Positions 49,029 through 61,847 of a stretch of 64,000 nt of DNA are shown in pieces. Made by a program: the position numbers and the translations under genes. The notes beneath the pieces are model-generated. The model was not told the DNA's origin and did no database searches. It saw only the letters and a program-made list of their open reading frames with translations. Each line of letters opens with the position of its first letter. Within the stretch, counting starts at the first letter, position 1. The stretch comes from Panopea generosa (taxonomy: Eukaryota; Mollusca; Bivalvia; Adapedonta; Hiatellidae): positions 42,733,769-42,797,768 of the forward strand of contig CM055903.1 in the NCBI GenBank assembly GCA_029582155.1. Direction: 5' to 3'.

Positions 49029-50550
49029 GTGGAATTTTTCTCTCCCATTCATCCCAGTCAAATGATTGACCCTCGATAAGTGCCGTCTTCACTAAAAATA
49101 TTTTTAAATGCGTGGCTAACGCCCAAAATTTCACATATATATGAAGATATCGACCTTTTAAAGTACATTCCATAAGGATATACCAGACCTGGTAATCTCT
49201 CCGCACATTGTTTAATAATTCACTTTAAATATATATTTTCCCTGACCCCAATTTCGTTGGTAGGCACATCGTCATAAATATATACGTTGACGTCATTATT
49301 ATGACGTAGCGCCTCTCTTTTTACGGTTTCCTACAACAAAATCAAGTTTTAAAATATTTTCGTGAAAATACAAATATATATGATTATGATTCGTGAATAA
49401 GAACATAGATTACAAAAATTAATTTAGTTCCAGATTTCCGTCAGGTTATGTGAGAAAGCTGCCACATGACATGGAAGATAAAGTTTTCTTCCATGGCGTA
49501 AACCCGTATCTTCTATGAGCAGAAATGACTTCTTACTACATTAAAACCAATAAACTTTAAGTTTTTTGTGTTTTATTTTCTGGGTTGGGGAGGGGTCAAT
49601 AGGCATTAGGTCATGGTCACTTTAACACTATAATGCAAACGCAAAACATAATGGAGAATTCTTACTTTTCTTCGAAAGCTTTATACTTTTTTTAGAATCG
49701 TTTGACCATTAACGTATCTTTAAGATTTTGTTCAACAATATTTTTCGTTTTAGAGATTTACCAAATACATATATAGCTCTCGTATTTATAGGAAATGTGA
49801 TTATAACATTGTAATTTCTTTTGTGAAAACAGAAAATTAACACTTTCGTAGTATTTTCTGCTATGAATTGAGTTCTGTCAAGGTGTCTTAGTATCCGTAG
49901 GGGACCAGCAGGGACAATAAAAGAAAACATAGTCAACTACCAGTTCCTACTAGTGTACCAACACCGAATTATTATGAGAACAAAATGCAACAGTATAGGA
50001 ACATAAATTATCATATACAACATTAAATCTTCGGGGTAAACACTGTTTCATAGTAAAATAACTAATTCTATGTCATAATGTATTGCTGTTATACGTGTAG
50101 ACATTTGAAATAATGTGAAATATCTCATTGACATTCTCTTGACTACGTCGGTTTTGGAATGACATAATTTTCGGCATTTTCCCGAAAGTGGAAGGCTGTG
50201 GTCTGGAAGAAATATATCGGATGAATTCATAAAGCAAATTTGTTTAGAAAAATAATGCATAAGTGTCAAATGTTTTAGAAAAAAAATCAGACATTTATAT
50301 AAATGATCTCACTTTTTTTTCATTTAATCATTAATATGGTTTCCACATCCACATATATCTATCTAAGGCAAAATAAAACAGTAGTCTTTTACCATTAACA
50401 GACGTTAAATGACACGGGCTAAATTGCTCATAAATGTATACAACACACATGTTGACCTTCTTACGATTTCCGTTTTTAAAACAGTAATATGCATAAAATA
50501 CAGATGCAATTCATTCTATGAATTATCAAATGTTTTATCATTGATAACAG
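49029..50550 (+). other. Plexin intron 11, remainder
   Basis: No further array, TIR pair or exon recognised; AT-rich. Confidence 0.5.
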
Positions 50551-50717
50551 TTACCGTGTACACGTGTAGTAAGATGGCAAGTGACTGTAGTCGATGTAAT
50601 GCATTAAACAAGACCAGGTACAACTGTAAATGGTGTGACGGGGCTCCAGCTGTATGTAACCATTACGAGTCAGAATGTACACTTACTACCACATGCCCAG
50701 CTCCAGTTGTTACTAAG
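50551..50717 (+). CDS. Plexin exon 12: third PSI domain
   Basis: Acceptor tgataacag, donor aag|gtttgt; first two bases complete a Val codon, ends phase 0. Encodes VTVYTCSKMASDCSRCNAL then YNCKWCDGAPAVC and CTLTTTCP. This is the clearest plexin signature in the window: VxxYxCsxxxxDCSxC...yxCxWC matches plexin PSI3. It leads directly to the IPT repeats. Confidence 0.93.
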
Positions 50718-51231
50718 GTTTGTGGGATTTTTTACGTCACTGACCGGAAGAAGCGTGGCTATAGGTAATGCATTATGTGATATAAAATAATTCATAGTAG
50801 CATAGGCTATGGATCTGAGTGTGTTCATCCGTCACCATCTTAGATATCGTTGTATGGTTGATTTGTGGAATCAGGTGAGACTTAAAAAACATTTTGGCAT
50901 AAAGTATATATGCTCATAATAATTACTACGGCGTCTCTGTTGTTTGTAGTTTTTAAGAAAAATATGTAACATATACATAAGTCCACCGGACGTGACGTCT
51001 TAAAATATAATGACACCTATTTTATGTCATTGCATATAGCTCTCCGAGATGTGCGTTAACAAATCTATAACACGTTTTAATATTTCATGTACAGACCTTT
51101 TATACGGTTATACACGTGTTACTTTTTCCGACACTGATATGTTATATTTCAAATCATGTTCCAAAATAAGCGATGATAATTATATTTGCATGTTTTTTTT
51201 CCTTTTTCGGAAACTACCGTTTTTATTACAG

Positions 51232-51407
51232 ATTGTACCCCGTGATGGTCCTATGCAAGGTCATACACGTGTCACTATTTCTGGTACTGACCTTGGATCA
51301 TCACTGTCAAATATCAGTTCCGTGACACTGGCGGGAGTTGCGTGTGATGTTAAAGCAGTTGTTGCAGATCGGGATAGTACGGATTTCGATACAATGGTAA
51401 CAAAAGA
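51232..51407 (+). CDS. Plexin exon 13: first IPT/TIG repeat
   Basis: Acceptor tattacag, donor aga|gtgagt; ends phase 2. Encodes IVPRDGPMQGHTRVTISGTD then LGSSLSN and VTLAGVACDV, the canonical IPT start (IxPxxGPxxGxTxVTIxGxxLG) found after PSI3 in plexins and in Met/Ron. Continues in exon 14. Confidence 0.93.
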
Positions 51408-51886
51408 GTGAGTGATAACTTCAGAATTTGGAATCAGCAATTGAATTAGTAATATACTTGATATTTTGTTTTAAAAGAGTCAGTCATTCAAAAATGTGTT
51501 GAAAGATATTTATATATATTTATATCTCTGATGATGATATAGTCTTTGTAAATTAGGAAAACAATCTAATCTATTCTTGGATACATTATACCATTTTCAT
51601 GTGTATTTAAGCTGAATCATTTGTACCACATGGTACAATGTTAGTATTTCATACTCAAAATTATAATTTCGTTTATTTAGCATTATATTAATGATCAAGT
51701 CAAAATTTTATTTAGACTGGTTGTTTTACAAAAATAAAAAGTAACAATATTCCCATTTATGTTGCCTTTACGTATGATGAAATGTCTCTTTAATGATAAA
51801 CAATGGTTACACAAACAGGTAACAATCTTAATAACATGTCATCCTAATCAACTTTTCCAAACTTATTGCACACACATATATTTCAG

Positions 51887-52007
51887 AATACATTGTACAT
51901 CAGGAGCCCAAAGCACCATGTCTGCTGTGGGTGTCCCAGGGGATGTTGTAGTCACCAGTATTGGGAAACAATCTCGTACATCTGACAGTATTACATTTAC
52001 TTATCAG
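51887..52007 (+). CDS. Plexin exon 14: end of first IPT repeat
   Basis: Acceptor atatttcag, donor cag|gtaaat; first base completes a Glu codon, ends phase 0. Encodes IHCTSGAQ and DSITFTYQ, the IxCxT... and final FxY strand of an IPT repeat. Confidence 0.9.
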
Positions 52008-53473
52008 GTAAATTGTTCGGCATGAATAAATTGGGATATTTTGTGTTTTACGCAGTTCAATGTAATTATTGCACTTATTTATCAGGACCCAGTTGCTCAA
52101 AACACTATAAGCTTAATCTTACGTTAAATTGAAATTTCAAATCACGCTATTTGAGATTAAATACATTTAATGTAAATATGTTCGTGACAATCCTAAAACA
52201 ATGCCATTGTATTTCTAAAGCTCCTTTTGAAAACGTTGAAAACTTCTTTAAAATTCAAAGATATTCCAACCTAACGGAATATTAAGCTTACATAAGTTTG
52301 AACTATTCAAGTAAATAGTTTGGGATAATAAATGTGTTCAGCTAATCCATACAGTTCACTATGATTTATGCATAAATAATTATATCCATAAATAATACGT
52401 AATTGTTGCCGGTTGGTAACTGGGGTTCTTTTTGGGGTGTTACCAAGACCAGAAACACTGTAATAATATGTATGCATATGAATATTTATTACAAGTTTAT
52501 AAATGTGTAATTCATAATTACAATAGGCATATACACGATGGACATGAAATCTGACACAGACTCAAAGTGTTGTCAAACAAACTCAAAGTGTGATCTTGAC
52601 CTTTGAGGTACAGGTGTGGTTCTTACGCGCAACACGTCGTCATGTCATGTTGATGAATCGAGTGGTTTGAAATCCATCTAAAGGTGACAAAGTTACACAC
52701 AAGACACGAAATCTCAAACAGACTAAAAGTGTTGTCAAACAAAGTTAAAGTTTGACCTTAAAATTTAAAGTAGGAGTCTGGGTGTTACACGCTGACACTT
52801 CGTCATGTTATGTTGATCATTTGTAGCAAGTATTTATAAAATACATCTATGTATGACAACGATACAGGCCGGACATGAAATACCGGACGGACGAACACTG
52901 CGATTGCTATATGACCCCCCCCCCCCCCCCCCATTGGATTTGGTAGTAAATTTCAAGGTAATTTTGTGCTGCTTTATAAAAGTTCGTTATCACATTTAAA
53001 GACACTATGCAGTAACAAAAAACATTTTCTTCAATAAAATAGCAGCTCAGTCATTAATTATCAGTTATTCATTTTAAAATTCGGACAGAAAAATAAACAT
53101 AACTGTTATTTAATGTCACATATGACATATGTGCATCACAGGATCAGTGTGTACCGAAATAACAAAGCCGTTCTTACGTCTTATTTATGTTTAAACTATA
53201 TTACATTCATGAAAGAAACATTACAAAACGCTCTGTTTATGGCGGCTTTAATAAAATGCTAACTATGCCATGAAGTACAGTAAAATTGGTTTGACATGTT
53301 TGCCATTCTGTACACCATTTTTTCGGTGTTGTAAATAACAGTTGAAACACTATCGGATGCGCTGAAAATGTTTAAGATGAAAACTTAATTCTGATTTTCT
53401 TATGAAATAAGATATTTTTAAATATTGATTGATGTCAAACATTTGATAGCGTGTTCACTTCATTTACTTATAG
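52008..53473 (+). other. Plexin intron 14, with a dispersed repeat
   Basis: At 52,545-52,935 two related blocks (gacatgaaatctgacacaga; gacacgaaatctcaaacaga; both followed by a form of gtgttgtcaaacaaa) end in ccggacggacgaacactgcg, attgctatatg and a run of about 20 C. This end structure resembles the 3' part of a dispersed element. The rest is AT-rich. Confidence 0.6.
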
Positions 53474-53652
53474 ATAATGACCATCACAGACATGCGTCCA
53501 AACAAAGGTCCTATTGCAGGAGGTACCAGGGTAACAATCTATGGCGAACACCTCGGTGTGGGAAACAGAGAACTTAGCGTTCTGTTTGGCATTAATTATG
53601 CAGGCAATGTTGAAGTATTACCTAAACTTGATCTGGATGTCGTTGTAACAGG
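53474..53652 (+). CDS. Plexin exon 15: second IPT/TIG repeat
   Basis: Acceptor acttatag, donor cagg|gtgaat; ends phase 2. Encodes IMTITDMRPNKGPIAGGTRV then TIYGEHLGVGN, the IxPxxGPxxGGTxVTIxGxxL pattern of an IPT repeat. Confidence 0.92.
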
Positions 53653-54340
53653 GTGAATATTTTGTATTAATGATTTGAAAATCCAGTGATTCAGAATATA
53701 CAAGCATGAATTTAGTAACTTCACTTTAATTTATTCAGCGTTTCAGTATTTAAATAAATATGTTAAATGGTAAATGTGAAACATCTGGTTACGTATCGTC
53801 AGTACAGATTTACACAAACGGAAACGTATACCTAGTTTACACATACACCAGTATACATTGTGTTACCGCTAGGTGGCGCTTACACACTGGATTATGTCTT
53901 AATGCTGGTACCCGGGATTAATTTTCGTTAGAACTATTTTGTTTCGAAATTTTCCCGTTACTCGTCAGGAGTACCGCAATGAAGTCTTTTTCCCATGAAA
54001 CAGGAGTCAAACTTACATTTTATTCTTATTTAAGTTGTCAAGAGAAGCCAAGGAATAGTCCTGAGTATTTTAGAAAAAATGTCATGGTCAGTACTGTTTC
54101 ATTCGAATTATTCAAAGTACTAAACCCTGGGCAATCAAATGAAATAAAAAAGTTTGTTTTAGATATAGCCCCGAAAATGATGTAAGCATACTAATTAACA
54201 GTAATTTAGAAGAGGTTACTATTTACACGCCGTTGTTTGTTGCCCGTTTGCAGTAAAATACATAAGACAGAATAATATTAACTTACTTTTAATGAGACTG
54301 TTAAACATCATGATTCACAGTTCGATTTTCAAGAAAGCAG
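53653..54340 (+). other. Intron 15, first part
   Basis: One isolated unit resembling the 34-bp satellite (gatttacacaaacggaaacg) occurs at about 53,810, more than 2 kb from the main array. A phrase ccgctaggtggcgct sits near 53,867. No exon seen. Confidence 0.5.
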
Positions 54341-54344
54341 TTAT

Positions 54345-54424
54345 ATGTAAATATTTCAAAGAAAGTTCAATTTCTAAGTTAAATGTTTTATTTCAAAGAC
54401 AGTTCAATCTCTTAAATGATCAAC

Positions 54425-54483
<59 letters not shown>

Positions 54484-55070
54484 ATATCCAAGATAATATT
54501 ACTGTTTATATTTAAACAATCTAAGAGATTATCTAAATGTGTAAATTTTAAAAGAAAAAAAATCTGTCTTTAAATTAAATCATTAATTTTTAAAAAGAGT
54601 CACTCTTCAAAGTCAAACATCTATTTAAAAATCTAAATCAAACGTATGGTATGCATTTCAAAGAAAGTTCAATATCAAAGTTGAATTGAGAATATACATA
54701 AAAATCATTCTCCAAGATGACCTAGATATATATTTAAAAAAAAAGATTCAATCTCTCAGTTGAATTATATATTTAAAGAGTTCAATCCCCAAGTATTTAT
54801 TTTGTACATATTGTGAAAAATGTTCAATAGCCAAGTTAAATTATGTATTCAAAAAATGATTATTCTCTAAAATAATGTAGATGTACTTATAAATCTACAT
54901 GAAAAAGTCCACTCATTATGTCCGAGCTGACGTATAAATTTTAAAGACAAAATTGAATATCCAAGTTGAATAAATATATATTTAAAAAAAAGTTAAATCT
55001 TCAAGATGACATGTATTTAAAAAGTTCAATCAAATATATATTTTTTTCAATCTCCAAATTAATTGATTGA
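54345..55070. repeat. Diverged 35-45-bp tandem repeat with an (AT)n run
   Basis: Variants of tttcaaagaaagttcaatct and ccaagttgaattatatattt recur many times. A pure AT run lies at about 54,427-54,478. Repeat-like text resumes at 55,336-55,445 after the SINE, so that SINE probably landed in the array. Confidence 0.75.
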
Positions 55071-55074
55071 TTGA

Positions 55075-55335
55075 ATATTATGCATATTTTTATGCCATCG
55101 AGGGCTAACATGTGTTCACTTAACCTAAATAATGTTTCTAGGGATCCTGGAAGGTGAATACCCCATCTAGGCAAGCACCTGATAACTTTCCCACTTGAAT
55201 CAGCAGTGAGAGACACAATATAATGAAACACAAAGCCGTATATCAATCATCACGGAAATTGTTGCCGGGCGGGGATTCGAACTTGATCCCTGTATTGATA
55301 GTCAGACGCTCTACCGACAGAGCTAGTCGGGTCCG
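55075..55335 (-). repeat. tRNA-derived SINE, minus strand
   Basis: The reverse complement starts gacccgactagctctgtcgg with B box AAGTTCGAATCCCC. It continues through tctcactgctgattcaagtg and ends tagccctcgatggcataaaa. It matches the plus-strand copy at 25,706-25,985 over its length with gaps. Confidence 0.85.
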
Positions 55336-56029
55336 ACTTCTCCAAGTTCAATTTCAACGAAAGTTTTATTTTGACGCTCAATACACCGTAAGCTCAGAGT
55401 CAATATACAATCTACATGTATAAATGTATAAATTTTAAAAAAAAATCCAATTTTGTAGACTAAGTTTAATTATGCAAACAGTATTAACATAACAAACAGC
55501 GGTTGCTAGATTTAGGCAAAGATAAAAATGCACATATGGACACATAATGTTATTTTGCTGGAAGCTAATTCAATTCCATAGGATAGCCGTTTAAGGAGTA
55601 ATGTAAGAAAAAACAGTAATGCTAGTGAAATGAACAAAAAAAACATTGTTTTGGAAACAGGGATTGCCACGGCGACTATCCGCGGCTGTTTATAATGTAT
55701 CTAGTACGTCACAGAGGCTGTTGTATGGTTTAATGTATAATTATGTATATAAATCGATATTAAACAAACTTACCCACTGGATTAATTAGATAATTGTTAT
55801 ACCAAAAGAAAAACACATTAGAAAATACCGCATATAGTTCCAAGATGGCTGGTAATATCTCTAAACTGAGTAAGGATAATCGGCGATTAGGAACTTAGTT
55901 GTTTGACTATGTTTTCAGTGGTAGAATTTCATGGACGTACTTTTGTTTTTTTTACTTTTTAAAAAACATTTATCCTGACAAACTTTGGAACGCGAATACT
56001 TAACATAGGCAAATTTGCCAAGGTAAACA

Positions 56030-56835
56030 TTAAAAACACCTGTAACAAAGTATAAAAACATTCACAAACGGATATGCATAGCCAAGTCTAAACAAACATT
56101 ACAAATACATGTACAAAAAACATAGTCTACATACAAGAATATGTACACCTAGGTTTACACCTATATAAACGGATACGTATAACCAAGTTTACACCTAAAT
56201 GAACGGATACGTATAACAAAGTGTACTCATACACAAACGAATACATATAACCAAGATGACACATATACATACATATACGTATAACCAAGGTTACACATAC
56301 TTAAACGGATACGTTTAACCAAGATTACACATACACAAACGAAATGTACGTATAACCAAGTTTACACATACATAAACGAATACGTATAACCCAGTTTACA
56401 TATTCACAAGCGAATACATATAACTAAGTATACACATTCAGAAACGAATATATATAACCAAGTCTACACAAACTAGAACAGATACGTTTTGCAAAGTATA
56501 GAAATACACAAACGAATACAAATAACCACATAAACAGACATATACGTATAACCAAGTTTTCACATTCACAAACGGGTACGTATAACCAAGTTTACACATT
56601 CACACATGGATACGTATAACCAAGTTTACACATTCACACATGGATACGTATAACCAAATTTACACATTTACAAACGGAAACGTATAACAAAGTTTACATA
56701 TTAACAAGCGGGTACGTATAATCAAGTTTACACATTCACAAACGGAAACATATATCAAAGTTTACACATTCACAAACTGATATTTATATTCAAGTTTACA
56801 CATTCACACACGGATACGTATAACCAAGATTACAT
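56030..56835. repeat. 34-bp satellite, left part
   Basis: About 24 units of acacattcacaaacggatac plus gtataaccaagttt. Units vary at a few positions. Confidence 0.93.
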
Positions 56836-58381
56836 ATTTATTTGGGACAACAAACCCTATAAAATTAAAAAGAATAACAATAATTCAAAATTATGAAAAA
56901 GGAGGATTAAAAATGATTGATTTACTCAAATTTGTTCATTCTCTTAAAGCGAGTTGGATAAAACGCTTACTCGATGAAAATAACGGGCCATGGAAACATA
57001 TATATATATATTCATCAACTAGAAAAAATTTGGTGGCACATTGCTTTTGGAGTGTAATCACAAATTGGAAGACATACAAAAACTATTTCCAAAAACAATA
57101 ATTCAAAAATATACTTGTTGCATGGGGAAAAATTAATGAAGCAAATGATAGAAAAATGGTTGGAAAGTAAGTTTGACTAAGGAATTAAGTATTTTGAACA
57201 TATATTTGACTACAGAATTAAACGATTCTATTTCTTTGATTTTTTCTCATTTCTCTATGATATTCCAAGGACTGTCTTTCTCAAATTTATATCCTTAATC
57301 TCAAGTATACCAAGCAAATTGAAAACCAAACTTAGCAACGAACAAATACATGTTATAAACACAAACGACATGATAGATAAATTAAAACAAACAAAACATG
57401 TGAATACACTACTATACAACCATTTGCTAAATAATCAAAAACATGATGATATTATCTAGCAACAAAAATAGACGGAACTCTTTGTAAATAAAATATTAAA
57501 ATGGAGTGAAATTTACTATATGTCTATAGTTTCAACAACTCATACACAATTAAGAAACTTCAATTATAATATATTCTTAGAATTGTAGCAACAAACACTG
57601 AACTGTTTAAATATAAAATGGTGAGTTCAAACTGATATGATTTTTGTAACATGGGCATAGAGACAGTAAACCATTTATTCTGAGAATGCCCTATTACACA
57701 ACACTTTTGGTCAAACTTAAAAATGTTATTAACTAATATGAACACTTCTCTAGAACTCAATCTAAAAATTATTACCTTCGCTACTCTTGGAAATCATAAA
57801 AACACAAATGCTTTGAACTTCATTATTAATTGTGCAAAATATTATATATGTACAAACAAATGTAAGAAAACCATTCCAAGCTACGCCAGCTTTCAATTTT
57901 CCTTTAAAATCAAAATGAAATTGAAAAAGAAATAGCTTTGAAATATGATAAATTTCACTATTTTATAAATAAATGAAGATTTTTCATCCTTAACAACTGA
58001 TTCGTTACGAACACAGAAAAAACTAACTTAAACATTCAACTATACGCGCATGTCTGCCAAGACTTTCTTTTCTATCCTTCTTACTAATCGATCGTCTTAT
58101 TTTACTTCAAAATTGAATCTCTCATATATTAAATAAAAAAAAAATACACTTCTTATAGACAAGAAAATATGTATTGTTTGAGATTGAACAAATATTATTT
58201 ACTATTCTCTATTTGCTTTAAAAAAAGAAATAAGATATAGATATACATGCATATATATATAAAAGTTGAAATATGTATATTGTGTTATGTTTTGTTATGT
58301 AAATAAATATATATTGTGTAATATTACATTATTTGCTCTCTGTAATATATGACTAAATAAAATATATTTAACTGAAAAAAA
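56836..58381 (+). mobile_element. 5'-truncated L1-like LINE remnant with target-site duplication
   Basis: Flanked by AAGATTACAT at 56,826-56,835 and 58,382-58,391, inside the satellite. Its start reads FIWDNKPYKIK, then after a frameshift YEKGGLKMIDLLKF and LKASWIKRLLDENNGPWK (56,910-57,000). This is the hallmark C-terminal region after the RT domain of L1/Tx1-type elements. A later segment (57,600-57,930) has the CPITQHFWSNLK and NALNFIINCAKYYI pattern. It ends in an A-rich tail. Frameshifts and stops make it inactive. Confidence 0.85.
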
Positions 58382-59450
58382 AAGATTACATGTTCACAAG
58401 CGAATACCAAGTTTAAATATTCACAAGTGGATACGTAAAATCAAGTTTTAATATTCACAAGTTGATACGTGTAAGCAAGTTTAAATATTCACAAGTGGAT
58501 ACGTATAACCTAGGTTACATATTCACAAGTGGATTCGTATAACCAAGGTTACATATTCACAAGTGGATACATATAACCCAGTGTAGAGATACGGATACGT
58601 ATAACCAAGTTTAAACATACACAAGCAAATAGTTATAAACAAATTTACACATTCATAAATGGATACGTAAAATCATGTTTACACATTCATAAACGAATAC
58701 GTAAAACCAAGTTTACACATTCATAAACGAATACGTAAAACGAAGTTAACACATTCACACGCGGAAACGTATAACCAAGTTTACCCATCCAGAAGTAAAT
58801 GTGTTAAACAAAGTTTACACATTCATAAACAAATACATATAACCAAGTTACACATTCATAAACGTATGACTAAATGGACACATAACCAGACGGATACGTA
58901 TTATCAAGTGTACACATATACAAACTTATACGTATAACCAAGTTGACACAGTCACAAACAAATACGTATAACCAAGGTTACACATAACCAAACGGATACG
59001 TATAACCAAGGTTACACATAACGAAACGGATACGTATAACTACGTTGACACAGCCACAAATAGATATGTATAACCAAGTTTACACATAAACAAATGAATA
59101 CGTATAACCTATGTTACACATAACCAAACGGATACGTATAACTACGTTGACACAGCAACAAACAGATACGTATAACCAAGTTTACACATAAACACATTGA
59201 TACATATAACGAAGGTTACACATAACCAAACGGATACGTATAACTATGTTGACACATCCACAAACAGATAGGTATTACCAAGTTTACACATAAACAAATG
59301 GATACGTATGACCAAGGTTACACATAACCATACAGATACGTATAACCAAGTTGACACAGCAACAAACAGATACGTTTTATAACCCAGTTTACATATAAAC
59401 GGAAACGTTCGGCCCAGCTTTCACATATATAAACGGATGTGTATATTAGA
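58382..59450. repeat. 34-bp satellite, right part
   Basis: About 30 more units of the repeat seen at 56,030-56,835, with local subtypes (acaagtggatacgtataacc; cacagcaacaaacagatacg) suggesting blockwise amplification. Ends about 90 bp before exon 16's acceptor. Confidence 0.93.
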
Positions 59451-59538
59451 GGTCCATACTTATATTTTATATTTTTGTGATTATGTGTTTGTTTTTATTT
59501 CACACTGTTGACCATCAAATCAATTAACTTTTTTTCAG

Positions 59539-59712
59539 GTTGTATTTCACCGTGCAGTTTACAGTACCAAGTGTTTTGAAAAGGAATATAACAAAAGTGA
59601 AATTATATTTGCCAAATTATAATATTCTTCCTGTTGCACAGAAATCTCTGAATTTCACTCTGCTGCCAAATCCAATGTTTGACCCGATTCCACCAAAGAA
59701 GGGATTTCTTAG
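59539..59712 (+). CDS. Plexin exon 16: end of second IPT repeat, linker to third
   Basis: Acceptor ttttttcag, donor ttag|gtgagg; phase 2 start, phase 2 end. Encodes LYFTVQFTVPSVLKRNITK then NPMFDPIPPKKGFL. NPxFxPIxPxxG is the boundary between two IPT repeats; the split Ser codon leads to SGGTLITLKG in exon 17. Confidence 0.9.
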
Positions 59713-60937
59713 GTGAGGCTATACAGTAGATGTTGTACATTGTTTTCATTCTATATCCTATGAATCATATATTTATCATAATGATTGATATTATAATGTT
59801 ATTTATCAAGTGAATGCATATTGGCTTACTTTAATATTGAGCTGAGGATTGTCGTATTGGCACGACGCCGTAGGGCGATGGTCAATTTAATAATCAGAGA
59901 GACTCAATATCAAAGTCAATATGAATTCACTCAATTAATGACATTTTCATTAATTAACTATTACATTCCATTTCAGTGTCTGCTTTAACGGTACTGTGTA
60001 AGAAATGTACCTTCGTGTAAATTACACAAGCACAAAACAAAAAAAATAACGAAAGTTATAGACTCTGCCAAATACGAAACAACTTTTGAAGCTAACTGTT
60101 TTTCATTAACTTACATAAATAAATTAATTGAAACTGACACTGTTATTGGCCTTTGGCCAATATGGCAATACATGTATTTGTACCAATAAATGGGTTAATT
60201 TGAGATCACTTAATTATTAACATTATGATATCAAAAAGTGACTCCCATATTGGCTTGGCGTCTTAACCAATCAAAACACTTGGTTTCCGATCTGGCCGAG
60301 CATCTTAACGAATCAATACACTCGGTTTTTGTTTTGGCCTTGTTTGGTCGTATTAGCTGGGTTTCTGTTCTTTACCATACGAATGCTGCAATTCACTCTT
60401 ATGACATCCAACACGTAATAGTTAATTAATAAACACAGCTATGAATGTATTCTTTCATAGAATATCAAGAAAGAAATTAATATTATAACAATCGAAATAT
60501 GTCACATTTCTCTCATGAACCCGTCTATTCATTCAGAACCAATCTAAGTGCGTGTATATTCGGTTATTGATATGCAATTCATTTTGTTTATCCATGTAAA
60601 GTAGTAAAAACCATTTCATCATTCAATGCAAATATACAATTAACTACCCATATGTATTTGAAGTTTTAAGTGCTATACAACATAATGTTACTAACTTTAT
60701 TATATTTGTATTATGTTTTTACAAATACTGTTAAGATACAAATTGCAGAAAGAAAACAGTAGTTTCATTTGTTAACAACCGTAATATTTTTGAAAGTGTA
60801 TGTGCTGTCATTATCAAATACTACAAATATCAACAACAAGAGTCCCAATTGGGAATGTAGCGCTGAGTGACCTTGACATTGTCCCCATTCACCCCAAAAC
60901 ATGATAATGTACCATGTTGGTTTGTTGTTATTTACAG
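59713..60937 (+). other. Plexin intron 16, no firm feature
   Basis: AT-rich. A short phrase acaagagtcccaattgggaa near 60,837 looks like the end of a dispersed repeat. A 63-codon ORF at 60,238-60,429 is not recognised. Confidence 0.5.
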
Positions 60938-61025
60938 TGGGGGAACACTGATTACATTAAAAGGACGTAGACTCGACAATGCTAACCTTGCTACCATAAG
61001 AACCGAATATGGCGGAGTGTATACT
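60938..61025 (+). CDS. Plexin exon 17: third IPT repeat, N-terminal part
   Basis: Acceptor tatttacag, donor act|gtgagt; first base completes Ser, ends phase 0. Encodes GGTLITLKGRRLDNAN then TEYGGVYT, a clear IPT core strand. Confidence 0.92.
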
Positions 61026-61289
61026 GTGAGTTCAATATAACATATTTCTCAAATACTAATTTTTCATAATTTTGACAAATATAAAATGCTTAAGAATCAC
61101 AATGACAAACGCCATATTTTTACACCAATATATCAAAGTTTATTAGTAGGGGAAAACCTCAGTTTCAATCTGAGTAGAAACACCACTTTTTCCCGAAGTG
61201 ACTTGCAAACTTCTCACGTAAGGTTTCTAGACCAAGGTTGGCTCTAACGATGAGTGACAATTAGTCATTAGACGACAAAGCGTTTGATA

Positions 61290-61465
61290 ACCATAGTGAT
61301 CTTATGACTCTTTACCTCTCACTACTAAGATCGTGCGTTCGAGATCACCCCGATCAAAAAAACGTTCATGCCAGAAGGCTTGCAAATCTATATACTTACT
61401 TCTACTCGGATACATTGTGTATTGGGGGTACATTTTCTTAACCTCTAATAAACAAACTCAATAAA
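61290..61465 (+). repeat. Degenerate tRNA-derived SINE
   Basis: The B-box-like GCGTTCGAGATCACC near 61,332 follows a weak head. A tail phrase acttctactcggatacattg resembles the ttctactcaggaat body of the family at 30,950. Older and less certain. Confidence 0.5.
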
Positions 61466-61847
61466 ATATAGTCTGTCATTTTGTTTTAATGGCTTCGTTC
61501 TGTACTTCCAAGATGTCTTGTGTCAGATCATTATTAGATATCATTTAGATAAAGCCAACATCAATGCTTCACTTTGTATTATAAAAAATAATTGATATTC
61601 AACCATTTGCTATCAAAATCATGCACAATTTTTACTGTTTTAAACCTTTTTTATATAACATCTGAAATTCGCCTTTTTAAGCACTATAATTACCAGTACA
61701 ATGTAATATTCAGTCGCATACTAGGACTAGGAACTAGGAACCAACTGTTCATCTGGTAACATACATAGACTAAGGTGGTGCCAGTTGATTCTTTCTATAT
61801 ATCACATGTTGTATGTAGGTGATATCTACTGTCAGTTATAATTACAG

